Assembly: GCA_950295325.1 (NCBI GenBank)
Contig: OX485805.1
Coordinates: forward strand, 37,001,501 to 37,065,500
Direction of reading: 5' to 3'
DNA length: 64,000 nt
Origin: Polytrichum commune
Lineage: Eukaryota > Streptophyta > Polytrichopsida > Polytrichales > Polytrichaceae
Both the position numbers and the translations under genes were made by a program. The notes under the pieces were generated by a model. The model was not told the origin of the DNA. It made no database searches and saw nothing but the letters and a program-made list of their open reading frames with translations. The stretch's first letter is position 1, and every line of letters starts with the position of its first letter. This document shows, piece after piece, positions 1-12,180 of this stretch.

Positions 1-194
1 TTTCGCAAGCTTCAGAGCAAAGGTGACAAATATTCATATGCACTTCGATCAAATCTGAGAGCCTGAACCACATAATTGGGGCAAATAATAGCTTCTGGCC
101 ATTTCTGTTTCAAATATTTGCCGCTCTGCATTGGTTCCTTGTTTTCAAATGGCTTCTTCAGCCTTTCATGTCACTGGTTCTCTGGAAGTAGTGT

Positions 195-870
195 AAGGAA
201 CAGGGCCTCATTCGAAATTGTCACCGACATTGAATAATTGACATTGAATGTCGTTGACTGTGGTTGCAGTTGTGATACCGCAGGCAGTGAGCAATCCAAA
301 ACCTATATTCTTCATGCCGAGAACGATTTTCTCACCAACACAAATCCCTTCAAGCTATTGAAGCTGATTTATGGATAGCATTTAAGTCCGGATGTAAGGT
401 AATGAAGTTCCGGAACAGAGTAGTATGAGGAAAAGTTAACGGCTCGATTTCGCCACCGACATTGAGGAATTGTGCTGCAAATATCGTTGACTGGGGTTGG
501 AGATGTGATATCGCAGGAAGTGGACAATCCAAAATGTACATACTACATACCGAGATCGAGTACTTCGCGAACACAAAAAACTTCACACAATCAAAACTGA
601 TTTATGGACAATGCTTGAATCCGGATCTAAGGCAATAAAATTTTGAAACAAAGTGGTATAAGGAACAGGAAATTTTCGAATTTGCCACAGACATTGAGTA
701 ATTGTTCGAAATATCGTTGACTGTGGTTACAGTGGACAATCCAGAATGTATATGCTACCAACCGAGATCAATTGCTTCACGAACACGAATTTCTTCAAAC
801 TATTGAAGCTGATATATATATGGAGAGAGAGAACGATTGAGTCAGAAACTAAGGAAATAAAGGTTTGGAG
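195..870. repeat. Three diverged ~230-bp tandem repeats in the PDI-like intron
   Basis: Three head-to-tail units begin near 195, 421 and 656. The shared word TCGTTGACTG/TCGTTGACTGG recurs at 251, 484 and 714, giving periods of 233 and 230. Other shared blocks are the 'gacattga' block, the 'gacaatccaaaatgta' block and the 'gaagctgat..atgga' block. The array starts about 30 bases into intron 1 of the minus-strand PDI-like gene. Short open frames here, such as 350-586, follow the repeat and are not convincing genes. Bases 1-190 hold no recognisable exon of that gene. Confidence 0.75.
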
Positions 871-898
871 AAGCAAGGAGTAATGAGAGAATGCGTAC

Positions 899-1545
899 TT
901 AGTTCGAGTCCCGGTGTAAGATCTGTGCACACCATCAACGAAGAAGAAGAGCGTGGGGTAGCCAGACACGTCATATTTGGCGGCAATCTCCTGGTGTGCG
1001 GTGGCATCCACCTTTGCAACGGGCACATTATCCTCCTTGAGAGCCGTGGCCGCTGCCGCCCACTCAGGGGTGAGCTCCTGGCAATGTCCACACCAGGGGG
1101 CATAAAATTCCACCATCACATAGTTGTTCGCCTGCACGAACGAAGTGAAATTGTCGGAGCCAAGAATGACAACATCCTTCTCGCTCACCGCCTTCTTCTT
1201 CAACACAGTTCCACCTTCTTCCTCGTCCTCTTCCTCCTCATCCTCATCTTGATCTTCATCATCTTCCAAATCCTCATCTCCATCTTCACCTTCACCTTCA
1301 CCTTCACCCTCTTCTACACCCTCCCCGACATCGTCATCATCATCATCATCCTCATCACCATCAACATCCACATCATCGTCCTCCATAGCCAATTCTTCAA
1401 GGTCGCCATCATCACTGTCCTCCAGTAGCTTCGAAAGGCCTGCGGGGCGGGGAACGTGGGCTGTGACGGTGACAAAGACGGCGAGAACACATAGCAGGGA
1501 AATCAAGAGGAGGGCGATGCGGCGACGCCCGATCGCCGACGCCAT
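899..1545 (-). CDS. Protein disulfide isomerase-like protein, first exon (partial)
   Basis: First coding exon of a plant PDI-like (PDIL1-3/1-4-type) protein, predicted to catalyse disulfide formation and exchange in the ER lumen. Residues 1-29 are a signal peptide with a hydrophobic core (ALLLISLLCVLAVF). Residues 43-110 are an extremely Asp/Glu-rich linker. From residue 120 a thioredoxin-like a-domain begins, with active site WCGHC at 151-155 (Cys152 and Cys155) and the cis-proline loop GYPT at 195-198. The exon is read from ATG at 1545 to 899, where a donor (AA|GTACGC) follows codon 215 plus two bases. Frame continues past this point but loses homology. Family members are about 500-590 residues, so the b, b', second a' domain and the ER-retention tail must lie beyond the left edge. 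The Asp run is encoded partly by a CAT/CTT trinucleotide repeat on the plus strand. Confidence 0.88.
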
Positions 1546-2035
1546 AGCTGTCTACACTAACCTACGAAAATGCAACAATGTCGTACTTACTCCACACCGG
1601 TACCGCTGCAAATGCGAATGCAAATGCAAAGCGGGATTGGGATCAGCAATTATGGTTACGTTAGGCTTAATAATAAGTTAACACAACATCGCGATGAGGC
1701 AAAAAGCGAACAAGAGGAGAGACAGATCAGAGTGACCACCGAGTCCTCAAAGGCCAACTTAACGACGCACGAGTCCGAAGGCTACGGCTCAGAGTTGTCA
1801 GTTTTCGTAGCTAACCGAACCACCGTCACGCGAACGAGCTCGGCGACAACACGAATTCCCATAGCAGCTATGATTGATAACTGGATTGGATTAGGGTTTG
1901 GGGCTCTCCATCAATCAGTTGTTTGGCTTTTGGTATGCCACCAATTGCAAGTGTTGAGTTACTTACCTTGGAGTAATAGAAATTTAGAGTAAAAGATGTT
2001 GGTTAAAGAGGTAATGATCAAGGTGAAGTGTCTCT
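1546..2035 (-). promoter_or_regulatory. Upstream region of the PDI-like gene
   Basis: This is where the 5' leader and promoter of the minus-strand PDI-like gene should lie. I see no clear TATA box, ER-stress element or transcript start. The plus-strand open frame at 1570-1992 resembles no known protein and is not called. Confidence 0.35.
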
Positions 2036-2575
2036 CATTCACGCCAGCCCTATAGACTACACCATTTTATGGTACTTACTGTCACGTGCACAATTTGTGA
2101 AGAGCCTAAACTAAATGTCTTTACGCCCACTAATTGCCAATGTGATTCCATTCGTCAACATAAGTAAGTTTTTTAAGTGAAAAAATATCTACATTATGAC
2201 ATTAAGAGTAGCACGTTGGGATACTTTAGATGATAGGCTTGCATTATGGTATGCAAAGGGGAAGGAAATTTTGAGCACACTAATGGCAAGTGTCATGTGT
2301 TTACATTTCAATATGCAAGAGGAAGATATCTTTGAGCATATTAATGGCAAATGTCATTTGTATACACTTTAGTCAACTTGTAGACCATTGTGTAACATAG
2401 GCATGCACCTTGCAACACTATTGAACATACTCGTGCCAAAATATTAATAAGCACACTTGAATGCCAAGTGACATGAGGTGACACTTATAGTGAAGCTATT
2501 GATTATCAATGGAACCTGGCATACACCTCAAAATAGGGTAAGTGACACTCTTACGCATGTGACACTAAATACCAT
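2036..2575. repeat. Dispersed repeat family R2, copy 1
   Basis: About 540 bp similar to 23800-24270 and 43440-44030, all in the same orientation. Landmarks are 'agcacgttgggatact', 'gatgatagncttgc', 'gagcacactaatggcaagtgtcat', 'tcaacttgtagacc' and 'gggtaagtgacact'. No coding capacity, LTR or terminal inverted repeat is visible. The class of element is unknown. Confidence 0.65.
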
Positions 2576-5208
2576 ATAAAATCAAAACCCTTGGTACTTT
2601 GTATCCCAAGGTTTTAATGCAACATAAGGATTTCTCCATGTTGTGTATTTCCAAGTTGGTGTTTTTTTCGTTCATTTACATCTTGGCCATAAGAATTTAT
2701 TCACTTATTTCCTAAAAACTCCTTTGTTGTTGTCATGCTCAAGCCCATGCCAAGTTGGCACAATTCAATATAGTCTCTTAGGCACCCTTCACACCTAGTG
2801 CTTTTGTTGGAATATAGTATTAGGGATAACATTGGTGTCATACGACACCATGTCATGTTTCGATAGGATCGTCTAAAACTAAACATTGGACTTACCTAGC
2901 ACCTAATTGACGTGCTCACACCGGACTAGTATAAGTTGCACTTTTGTAGATACTTACCACTCTTAGGGATTTACACTACTACATCTAAAGTTGAATTTGT
3001 CTATGAAGGTGTGTAGTAAATAATTAGGAGTAACATCGGAGTTTATTTTGTACTCCGACGTGAATGGAAGTCCGTTCCTCTCTACCATGTTCATGTTTGA
3101 CCAAGCTTCGCCATAGGAGTACTGCCTCCCTCTTGGGGGTGGGCTCTTGTGGTTTTCGAGGGGTGTATTACCTAGCGTATAGTGGGTATATGGGGATATG
3201 GGTGGGGTCTAACTGAGGTCCAGGGGGGGTCTACTGGGGGTTGTTTGTTGTCTAACTTCCTTTTGTTTAGTATTAAATATGTGAGGTATTTGATGGCAAT
3301 TCGGTGTAGATATATGTTTCATAAGTGTTTTTACCTCAGTTTTGGGGATTTTTAGTTTTTTCTAGTTCTATAATGGGTTGTTTGTGAATAGCCCCTATAA
3401 CACATGTTGTGACGGTGATGAGAGAGTTGACTTGCCAGCCGGCTCTTCTAAGTGTGTGTATGAGTGGATTGTATTTAGCGGTTTTTCCACCACGTGTATT
3501 ATTTGGAAATTTGTCATGGCAGTAGGTGAATTCAATGAATTGTATGGTATGTGACTCTGAAGGTGTATATGTTCTCTACACTTGAAGTTCTCCAAAATAT
3601 GGATCAAGCATTGAAGATCTCATGGTGTTCACCTCCATCTTCACACTCATCACATAAATGATGCACATATCTATAAATAGGTCACGTGTACAAAGCTTCT
3701 ACTTTTTTGTGACAATGGAGCACAAAAATACAATTGCGACAATGTAATTTTTGTTGGCATCAACATCACTTCATAGTCATTGAGTTTTGAACACTTTACC
3801 TTTGGTTATTGAAAGTGACCAAGCACAAATTTAGCTTTGTGCAACTTGACTATGGTGATGATTGGTGGATCTAGCAATTCCGCGTGTCAAGGACAATCTT
3901 TTTTGGGATGTGTAATAAAGTTTGACCTAGAATCAGAAAAATATGATACAAATTTCATGTTGCCAGCTCTTGTACAAGTCTGAGTTTGCAACACTATTTA
4001 CAAATTTTTTGCATGGATTGCCTTTCACTATTTACAGTGAGCAACTTGCTATAGAAAGCTATAGTGAACTCCATTTGTCTTTTCAAGTGGATCAGTTTTT
4101 TATCTTTGTGAAATGGCCTTCTTTCATCGTTGCAGAAGAAATGTGCTTCCATTAGTTTATTGATGTTTCAAACATATTTATCATGTCAATGGAGGCAAGA
4201 GGTTTGACATGTTCGTCTCGCTTTGCATGCACTAGTGCCAAGACCTCTACATGCTCCCAATCTAGTTGTCAATGTTTTCTAGGCTGCACCTTGCAAAATT
4301 TTCACTTGTTCCAACATTTTTTTATATATATATTTTTTTCTTGATGCGAGCTCCACTACAAAAAGAAACTCGCACATGTTTTGCAAATGCGAACTTCCCG
4401 ATCTTTGTATCCTTGCACAAAGCCTCCATCTCCAACATTGTTGTGTTGCGATGCAACATCCTTGATGGACAGTGGAAAAATATTCTTTCAAAATGGAGGT
4501 GGTAGAATACCCCCACCTCTTCCACAATATTCATGCCAGTTTTAGGCCATGCATGGTAAGTGACTCTTCATGCTACTACTGCACTACCATGTTGGCGTAC
4601 ACATCAGAAGAAAAGAAAAAATAAAAATTACGCCCATACCTGGCGTACACATCATATCTTGGAGGTGGGTGTGAACTCCAACTAATTTACCATCGCTCCA
4701 CCATCAAGTTGCCATCACTTTAGCACTGGGTGTGAAAGGTGTTATATATAACAAGCAAAAAACTCGCTTGAGTGAGGGACATTTTGAAGAAGATTGAGGT
4801 CCAAAACACTTGTTATTATATCAATTTTTATGGACTGCAATGCCCACTCACATGTCATTTAAGAACACCAATGTCAAACTTTATTGTCAATGCTTTTTTA
4901 TTTCAAAACCAAGGCTCACTCAATCTTTGGAACAAGATTTGAAGTTATTTTTTTTCATTTAGATTCAAGCAACGATAACTTGTTCTTGTAGATCCTCCTA
5001 AGATTGTTTTAACAAACCATACCTCATCACATCATGTCAAGGTGTACGTAATAAGCTTCCGGTGTTTAAAATCTTTAAAACAGTTAAGATATTCTTCAAA
5101 TCAAGCAAAAATAAAAATTTCTCAATTTCTCCATAGCTTTCTAACAAGCGAATCACACATTGAATCATGCTTCTCCACTAGAACAAAGTGAACCATAGAA
5201 GTTCATAC
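2576..5208. other. Gene-free, AT-rich DNA
   Basis: No open frame here resembles a protein. A G-rich stretch at about 3125-3245 carries several runs of three to seven G on the plus strand. The rest has no structure I can support. Confidence 0.5.
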
Positions 5209-5450
5209 GTCCATGGCAGTGCCCGGGAAGTTTTTTGGGCATAGTCGGTCAAGATCCCAGTGATTCTAAATCCAACCAGTTACATGTCGACATCTTCCGG
5301 TTTTCTTTTATTCATTTGAGGTATATTCTATAGATTCTTCTAAAACGACCGGTAAATTTCCTGAAGTCTCCAACTTCAACCGGTTATTTCTCGAACTCAA
5401 CCGGTTCATCTGCAACTAACCGCCGGTTCTTCTCGGACATAGGTCCATGG
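5209..5450 (+). mobile_element. hAT-like MITE (family R1) with 8-bp target duplication
   Basis: The element runs 5217-5442 (226 bp) and is flanked by a perfect 8-bp direct repeat, GTCCATGG, at 5209-5216 and 5443-5450. Its ends are CAGTGCCCGGGAAG and CTTCTCGGACATAG, imperfect inverted repeats (10 of 14 match). An 8-bp duplication with CA-starting ends is typical of hAT elements. It encodes nothing, so it would depend on a transposase in trans. The interior repeats AACCGGTT-like words. Related copies lie at 9390-9607, 36560-37786, 41825-42036, 56554-56738 and 62593-62812. Confidence 0.8.
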
Positions 5451-8400
5451 TTACCATTGTTGTTCATGAAAAGTCTAACTTCCTCATCCTCTTAGGAGCT
5501 TTGTAATGAAATTATGTTCAATCATTTTAGCATAGTGAACCTCAATAAGAACGAATGATTGCTCCAATGATTTGCTCTATTTCTTTATTTCTCTGAAATG
5601 GGTCTATAGTGCTGAGCTCTTGTTCAAATGTGATGAATAAGGGGTAAATTTTTAATTCACTATTGTTGTTTTAAAAAGAGCTATCACTCATCAATGGTCA
5701 CTAGATTGTCAAATATGAGTGTACAATAATGATAAATGGGAGATTTTGATTGAAAGGAGGTCACAAACATTCACAAAGCTGTTAGCCACATTGTGATATA
5801 TATAGCGAAGATGCACAATAATGTTGAGGTCAACATTGATGTTGCTCGTATGAAATTGGTATGTATTACCATAAACCTTTTTGTAGCGCATGAATTGCAT
5901 ATTGTGAAGTCAATCCATTTATTATATGTCATGTGGTGTCGTTATCAATGAAACATTTTTTGGCAAAATTTTGCACAAAATGTACTTTGAAAGTTGAGTT
6001 TTGACAGCCATGTGTGTTTAGTGGTCCTATTTAAATGGTTAGGTAGCCAAAAGCTTACCTAAACCCACTACCCATTTGCCCCAACAATGCCCCAACCCCG
6101 CTCTCACCTGCCACGTGTCGCCAACTAGCTTGGAGATGTTCAATTGTCTCATTGCCTTTTCTTTGTCCCACCCTCATTGTGGAAGTTGCCATCTCAATCT
6201 TAAACCTCGTTTATGTTGCACCAAAATCCTAGCGGTTAATAGGTCATGCCGCTACCCCTAGCTCCTCCGCCAAACCTAGGTTGGCCTCTTTCTTGATTAT
6301 TTTTGCATTGTTTGTGTGTTTTGCCTTTGTTGTTTGTTGCACTTGTCCATGTGATATTGAGTTTTCGGACACATTGCTTACATGTGCTTTCATTGTTGGT
6401 TGTAGGTGGAGTTTGGATGTGTTAATGTGAGGATGCTTGGCAAATACCCATGTCTACTGTTGTGATTTTTGGTATGGTTTTTGGATCACAAACCAAGAAC
6501 AAAGACCTCAACGTTTCTCTTCCATTAGGCAGTCTTCATCACTGCCTAATTGTGTTTGTTTTGAGTTGCTCAGCTCAAGAGTTGTTATTTAGCAAAGAAC
6601 ATTGGGCAATTAATTGTTCGGGTCGGGTAATATGCTTGTAGATTTCATTTGTTCATCTAATAGGATTTGGTTAGTTTGAGTGTTTGAGGCATTTACGTAA
6701 GGTGTTGGTAGTAAGTGTTGGTTATGGGCGTTTTGGCACCTACACCTCGACTTTTTATTTTGATTTAGAGAGTTCAAGGTAGTTCAATAGGATGCTCATA
6801 GTAGGTGTTGGTTCTAAGCGTTGGTTGTGGTTATTTGGGTTTGGATGGTACACCTTCAAGTTTTCAGCCAATAAATTTGAGAGGTTTTGGTGAGTTTGAG
6901 TGTTCAAGGCATTTTTGTGGTCTATTGGTTGTGGGTGTTTCAACACTTGGTCCTTGGGCACATCCACTTGGCTCACCAAAGTGTTTCTCAACACTTTGTG
7001 TACCTAAACCTTTTTTTTGCTATTAATGCTTGTAAGAACTTAGTTGCATTGTGTATTATAAATGTTTTTGGTTGAGTTTATGTGTGTTGTGCTTGTACAT
7101 GGTTGTACATCTTGATTGTAACATGCCACTTCCCCGATTTTTTGTGCATTTTGAATTGTGGCACCATGGGTCTCTTGGTTGTAGCTACCAACATTTGCTT
7201 CTGCACATTTTTTACACATGTTCTTGGTTCTTTTGCTCATTTTCGTAATGTCCTTGACAATGGTGTTGGTGTCCATGAACCTCGGGTAGTCACGATGGCA
7301 TAATCGAGACGTCAAAAAAATCATACGAAGGTACCTGGTAGTTCAAGATAGGTGAGCCGCAAAACTACTATGGGCATAAGTTAAACATTGGGGAAGATGG
7401 GAGAACACACCATGTCAGATGTTTGATCTACAATAAAGATAGAGGGTTGTGACAAGTTTATATTCCCAAAACTAACCTCCTTGATGAAACTCTTTGGTCA
7501 CCGTAACGCCAAGTATGTATGTTGTTGGTCAATATTATATTTTAATATATTATATTTTAATATACTACATTTATGTCAAGAACAAGGCATTCTTCTTTGC
7601 AACAAACTAAGACACATTCATTGAGCAACTTGCTTAAGGTGTAACCATGAAAAGAAAAAAATGGTTCAATTTGCTTGTTTGTTTGTTTTGCTTTGCTTGC
7701 TTGTTTGACAAAGGACATGTGCCCAATTGGTGATTATGTTGGGATGCGTGAATTATAAAAGTTTCTTCATGTGCCAAATTGCCCAATAAAATATTGGTCA
7801 ATAGGCATAGATGGGGAGTAGTTTGAGTGTCTTCATCAAGTTGTGCTTGATAAGACAAGGGACTTAGTTTAGAAGGCTAGCTACATTTTGATTTCTTGTG
7901 ATAAAGTGACCAATAAGACCGATGTTCTTGGGTGTCAATCCATTGTTATGTAGTGCAAGAGTAAGGGAAAATCTTTTGTTGTTGGTCCTCAAGCAATTAG
8001 CACATGTCGCCACAAATGATAACTTGAAGGATGTGATTTTGTTGGCTTTTGAAGAGCATGGATTTATCTCCATAAGAGATTGGGAAGAAGGTTAGTTGTT
8101 TTGGAGTTGATGGTGTCTTAATGTTGAAAATGTACGCACATGGATCACCATGCAATTGAAGCAAACCTTTGCCCCCATTAGAATAGGAATCCATTGCACG
8201 AGCCACACGAGCAATTTGGTTTTGCAACACACTTAGCAAACTCTTGATGGTTGCTAAGATTGAGGATATGTTGTAGTTACTCTACACATATTTTAGCTAT
8301 TATAACAAAAGATGCCAAAAGCTTGTAAATGTGGCCGATATCGTGAAAACAAGGGGCAAATGTTGCTCTGTAATGTCAAGAAACACCAAATTTTGATGTT

Positions 8401-8960
8401 TGCACATGCAAAACGTGTCCTTTCATAATATCGTACATTGGTGTTGAACATGCATCACAACGAGAATTTAAATGTGTAAGCAAGAAATAACCTTGCATTA
8501 TTGTGTGGCCTTTAGTGTTTGCTTTGATTCACTTGTTTGGCACCCATGATATAAGTGTTGGATTACTTATCCAAATTATGTCAAGCAAAGAATTGTTTCA
8601 TCGGGGATGTGGTAGTTGCGGTCAAAATTTGTCAAAGGGATTTGTATAGCCAATATGTTGATCCCATGCGTGCTCTCACACATAATCATATATTCAAAGG
8701 CTTTAAAGATATTGCCCAAAATACATTTTAGCATGTTGTTACCAAATGGGTACATGATGTGAACACAAATAATAACAACCTCCAAGATATACTTGATTTA
8801 AAAGATTCTATGTTTGGTTATGCAAGAAATAAAGACTAACCATACTTTGTTGTACTTGGCATGTGAGTATATGGCATTTGGAGTCAGACAACTAGGTCAA
8901 ACGATCCAAAAAATAATGATGCACGAGGGCTAGACAACCCATGAAGTTGTGCATGGTAGT
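5451..8960. other. Gene-free, AT-rich DNA
   Basis: Contains only short open frames with no recognisable product. The region 6670-7020 has loose GT-rich internal repetition built on 'aggtgttggt'. No RNA gene or mobile element could be identified. Confidence 0.45.
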
Positions 8961-8968
8961 TGCACACC

Positions 8969-9332
8969 AGTTGGACAACTCCAACTAGGTGTTAGACACC
9001 TCTCTATGGTAATCCTTGTGTTGGAGTTATACAACATCAACTGGAAAACATGGATCGGAATTAGAGCTTCAATTGGGAGTTAGGCACCTCTGTTTGGAAA
9101 TCTTTGTGGTGGAGTTATACAACTCCAACTAGAAGATATGGATCGGAATTAGGCAACTCCTAGCAAATGGATATTATCCATTGGAGCTAGACAACTCTCA
9201 ATGAATAAATGAATCTAATTGGAATTAGACAATTCCCAACTAGAAGACTGCATGAAAGAATCTAGTTGGGATTAGACAATTCCAATTAGAAGAATGAATG
9301 AATGAATAAAGTTGGCATTAGACAACTCCAAC
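8969..9332. repeat. Array of spaced 7-8-bp palindromes
   Basis: At least seven copies of an interrupted palindrome occur in about 365 bp. Each has arms close to TTGGAGTT and AACTCCAA around a 4-base spacer (CAAC, ATAC or AGAC). Clear examples are at 8969-8986, 9110-9127, 9219-9239, 9266-9285 and 9311-9332; weaker ones are at 9020-9041 and 9181-9200. The first part is also an ~89-bp direct duplication (8991-9076 and 9080-9165). No gene lies nearby, so a regulatory role is not supported. Confidence 0.7.
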
Positions 9333-9389
9333 TAGAGGATTGTGATTGAGCCAAAAGATAAGAAAATGATCATGTGGTGGAACAAGGAA

Positions 9390-9607
9390 CAGGGAGAACC
9401 GGTTGCTAGTTACAGATGAACTGGTTGAAATTGAGCAATAATCGATTGACGTTCAAGGCTTCATGAAAATTACCGATCATTTAAGAGGAAAATATAGAAT
9501 ACACCTCAATTTAATAAAGAAAAACCAAAGATGTCAACGTGTAACGGATTGGATTTGGAAACACTAAGATATCAACCGATTATGTGCAAAGATCTCCATA
9601 GACACTG
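9390..9607 (-). mobile_element. hAT-like MITE R1, inverted copy
   Basis: Reverse-oriented relative of the element at 5217-5442. It reads, on the minus strand, from CAGTGTCTATGGAG at 9607 to GGTTCTCCCTGT near 9390. No target duplication remains visible, so it is probably older. Confidence 0.65.
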
Positions 9608-10581
9608 CTTCTTAATGTCTTACGAATAAGTCACAGAATTTTAGAGCAATTAAGGTCAAGGCGTGCATAGTGAAGCATGTTCATTTAACCGCTCACTAAG
9701 GTCATGTAATGCCGACATGAATGAGATCTATACTTTTTAAGAAAACAAAGATAAGGTTTATGTGGTGGCAATTTGTGATTGATTAGCATACCCTCGTAAG
9801 AGTTTTGACAACCGTCGTAGCCAAGCATTAGCATTTAAACGAGTAGTTATGAGTTAATCTATAGATCAATCAACTATGTGTTACCCTAACTTTACCGCTT
9901 CGGAATTTTTTAGCAATTTCCATATTCATGGACAAAACTTTAAGAAAAAAATGCATTCTCCTTTAAAAAAAAATAAAAAATCTTATCTTCACAAGAAAAT
10001 TCATTTACTGCTATTACTCCTCCTATTTCAACTCTCCTATTTTATTGGTTGTAGATGCCTCAACCTTATCATGGTTTTTGTATCTGAAGACCTCGACATC
10101 AAAGCAAAACTTGGAAATCCTTCAAACTTGGTTAATAGTGCTTGAAATCAATGAGCTTGATGAAAGTTGGTCATGAATATAAATTTGGCACACGTGTGTA
10201 CATATTATTGCAGCTACTTGGAACAAGTGGCTAGTCCCAATAGTCCTCTGCCCTAATATTACCTTGCATATATGGCTAGTTATGGTTGGTTACCCGACCA
10301 AGACCAAATTTTAGCTCATTTTAGAGACTACCTTACATCAATAGTCACTTGTAATTGGACTCCAGTTAAAGAGCAAGTTATTAACACCATATGTGGCCGG
10401 TTTTGGTTGACTACCAAAGTCAGAGACCACTCCTAGGTCTCTTCCCAATGTCAAGGATGATGTAACCATAAATTCAAACTAAGTTCCCGCTATTCTTCAT
10501 AGATTTTTCATAATACAAGGATGTTCACTTTTTCTTTTTCATTCTAAAGTGATATATCCTCACTCTTGCATTTAGGAGAAA
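9608..10581. other. Gene-free DNA
   Basis: AT-rich with an A-tract near 9965. The 89-codon open frame at 9876 is low-complexity and not recognisable. Confidence 0.45.
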
Positions 10582-12180
10582 TTTGCAAGAGAAACTTTAC
10601 CGTGAGTCACCGCACTCATTACACAAGTAACCAATCGTGAATGAAACAATGTAACAAGAACTAAAATATGTCATCAAGGGGAAGGCTATGAGAGCACTAC
10701 ATGAACAACGCCCTATCAACCAGCCATGTTGCCCCTACATTCCACCTTCTTTCACCCGCCTTTGTCAACACTACAAAACTAAGCAATATGACTCCTCTTT
10801 GCATCATATGAAGGTTTTGTTAAACCCCTCTAAAGGTGAAGCAAATACAAGTGTGATCACTAGAACAAAAACAGACACTCGGTATCTACAAAACTCACAT
10901 TCTTCTACTAGTACCAAATATTCCAAGATTGAAGTTTCACTTGACTTGATTTGGTGAAAAAATAGGTAAAACATTGACATTGTATTTGATTGAATTTGAT
11001 TCTTGCAGGAGGGGAAATGTCTATGCTTGATTTCTTGGTTTTGATTTCTATTCATCTCGCTTACTAGATTTGGTCGGGCACGAAGTACGTAGGATGTTTT
11101 TGTTGTGTGTGTTTAACGAAAGAATGCATGTTGGTTCAAAGATTGCAAGAATTTAAACCTAGATGTAACCTGAATGTTGTTTATACATAGGCCAAATCAA
11201 ATCAAAACAAAATGTTTCCTATAAGAAGGTTTTGCTATGCTAGGATTTGCTTTTGAGTACTCTGTGGGCTATTGCCTACATGCTCTTATTGGGATTAGTC
11301 CAAGAGTTGGAATTTTGTTTTGTTGGATTGCATTCTAGTAAGGTGATAATGAGGATTTTAGAAGTCAATCTTGCAAAGGCGTGTTTCTTTCTATTTAAAT
11401 ATATTGTAGCTTATAAGAAGGTTTTGCTATGCCCGGGTTTCTTTGAGTACTTTGTGGACATTGCCTACTTACATCCTCTTACTGGGCTCAATTTAGGAGT
11501 TGGGCTTTGTTTTTGTTGGATTTCATTTTGAGAATATGATAAAGAGGATTTTAGACGTCAATCTTGCATACGCATATTTCCTCAGATTTGCTTAACTTAT
11601 ACACAAGCAAACATAAATTAATGTCTCTGATGTTTTCTATTGCTTGGATTGTTCAATGAAACTTTGGACAACAAAGTGAGTTTGTCTGTGTTTGGTTTCG
11701 TGCTTTTGATTAGATGGTGGGCATTGCATGTCTTATTTTCTTACTGAGTTGGCTTTTTGTTTTTAATATTCAATTGCGTTTTGGATTGGTAAATAGAGGA
11801 GTTTGGATGTAAATCTTGCGAACTCGTTTATAATCTTGCTAGATTCATGATACTCTTTCAGAAGTGTTTGAGGTACCTAGATTATAAACTGATTTCTTTT
11901 GTTACAATCACTTTTGTTAAAATTAGGCAGAATCTGTGAGCCTTCCCTTCCACCAAGATGGGAATTTGGCTCTTGTGGTTTGTTCTCTATTGACTTTCCT
12001 ACACATTGCATACATGTTGACAAGACAACCAATTCTCATGCGCAAATGAACATACAGTCATTTATAGTTGGGATGATAAAACGTCTCCAAATTGCATCTC
12101 ACGAGTCAAAGAGCATACAAATTGCCTCAAAAAAGAAATGGCACTACAAGTGTAATAGTAGAGTCTAAGCAAAAGGTATA
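10582..12180. repeat. Dispersed repeat R8, copy split by 1.3 kb
   Basis: Bases 10582-10676 match 15361-15452, and bases 11985-12180 match 15455-15640. In the copy at 15.4 kb the two blocks are contiguous. Here they are separated by 10677-11984. Shared words include 'gcaagagaaac', 'atgaatgaaacaa', 'ctcctacacattcc' and 'acgagtcaaagagca'. The intervening DNA carries its own tandem repeat (11221-11835). Confidence 0.6.
11221..11835 (+). repeat. 192-bp tandem repeat, two clear units and a diverged third
   Basis: Units start with 'ataagaaggttttgctatgc' at 11221 and 11413 (period 192). They share 'gagtac', 'attgcctac', 'ttttgttggatt' and 'gaggattttaga.gtcaatcttgca'. A third, weaker unit spans about 11700-11835. 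The frames through it resemble no known protein. Confidence 0.65.

Noticed and set aside
1-190. Second exon of the PDI-like gene
   Set aside because: The minus-strand translation shows no PDI b-domain similarity and no convincing splice-site pair.
865-1428. 187-codon plus-strand frame opposite the PDI-like exon
   Set aside because: It is the antisense shadow of the acidic tract; its Ile/Leu/Phe runs come from the trinucleotide repeat.
1570-1992. 140-codon plus-strand frame divergent from the PDI-like gene
   Set aside because: No known similarity, low-complexity start (QMRMQMQ), and it covers the expected promoter of the PDI-like gene.
3125-3245. G-quadruplex region as a regulatory element
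   Set aside because: G-runs are irregular and no gene lies nearby; no support beyond composition.
8969-9332. CRISPR-like array of palindromic repeats
   Set aside because: Plant DNA, irregular spacing, imperfect repeats and no associated genes.
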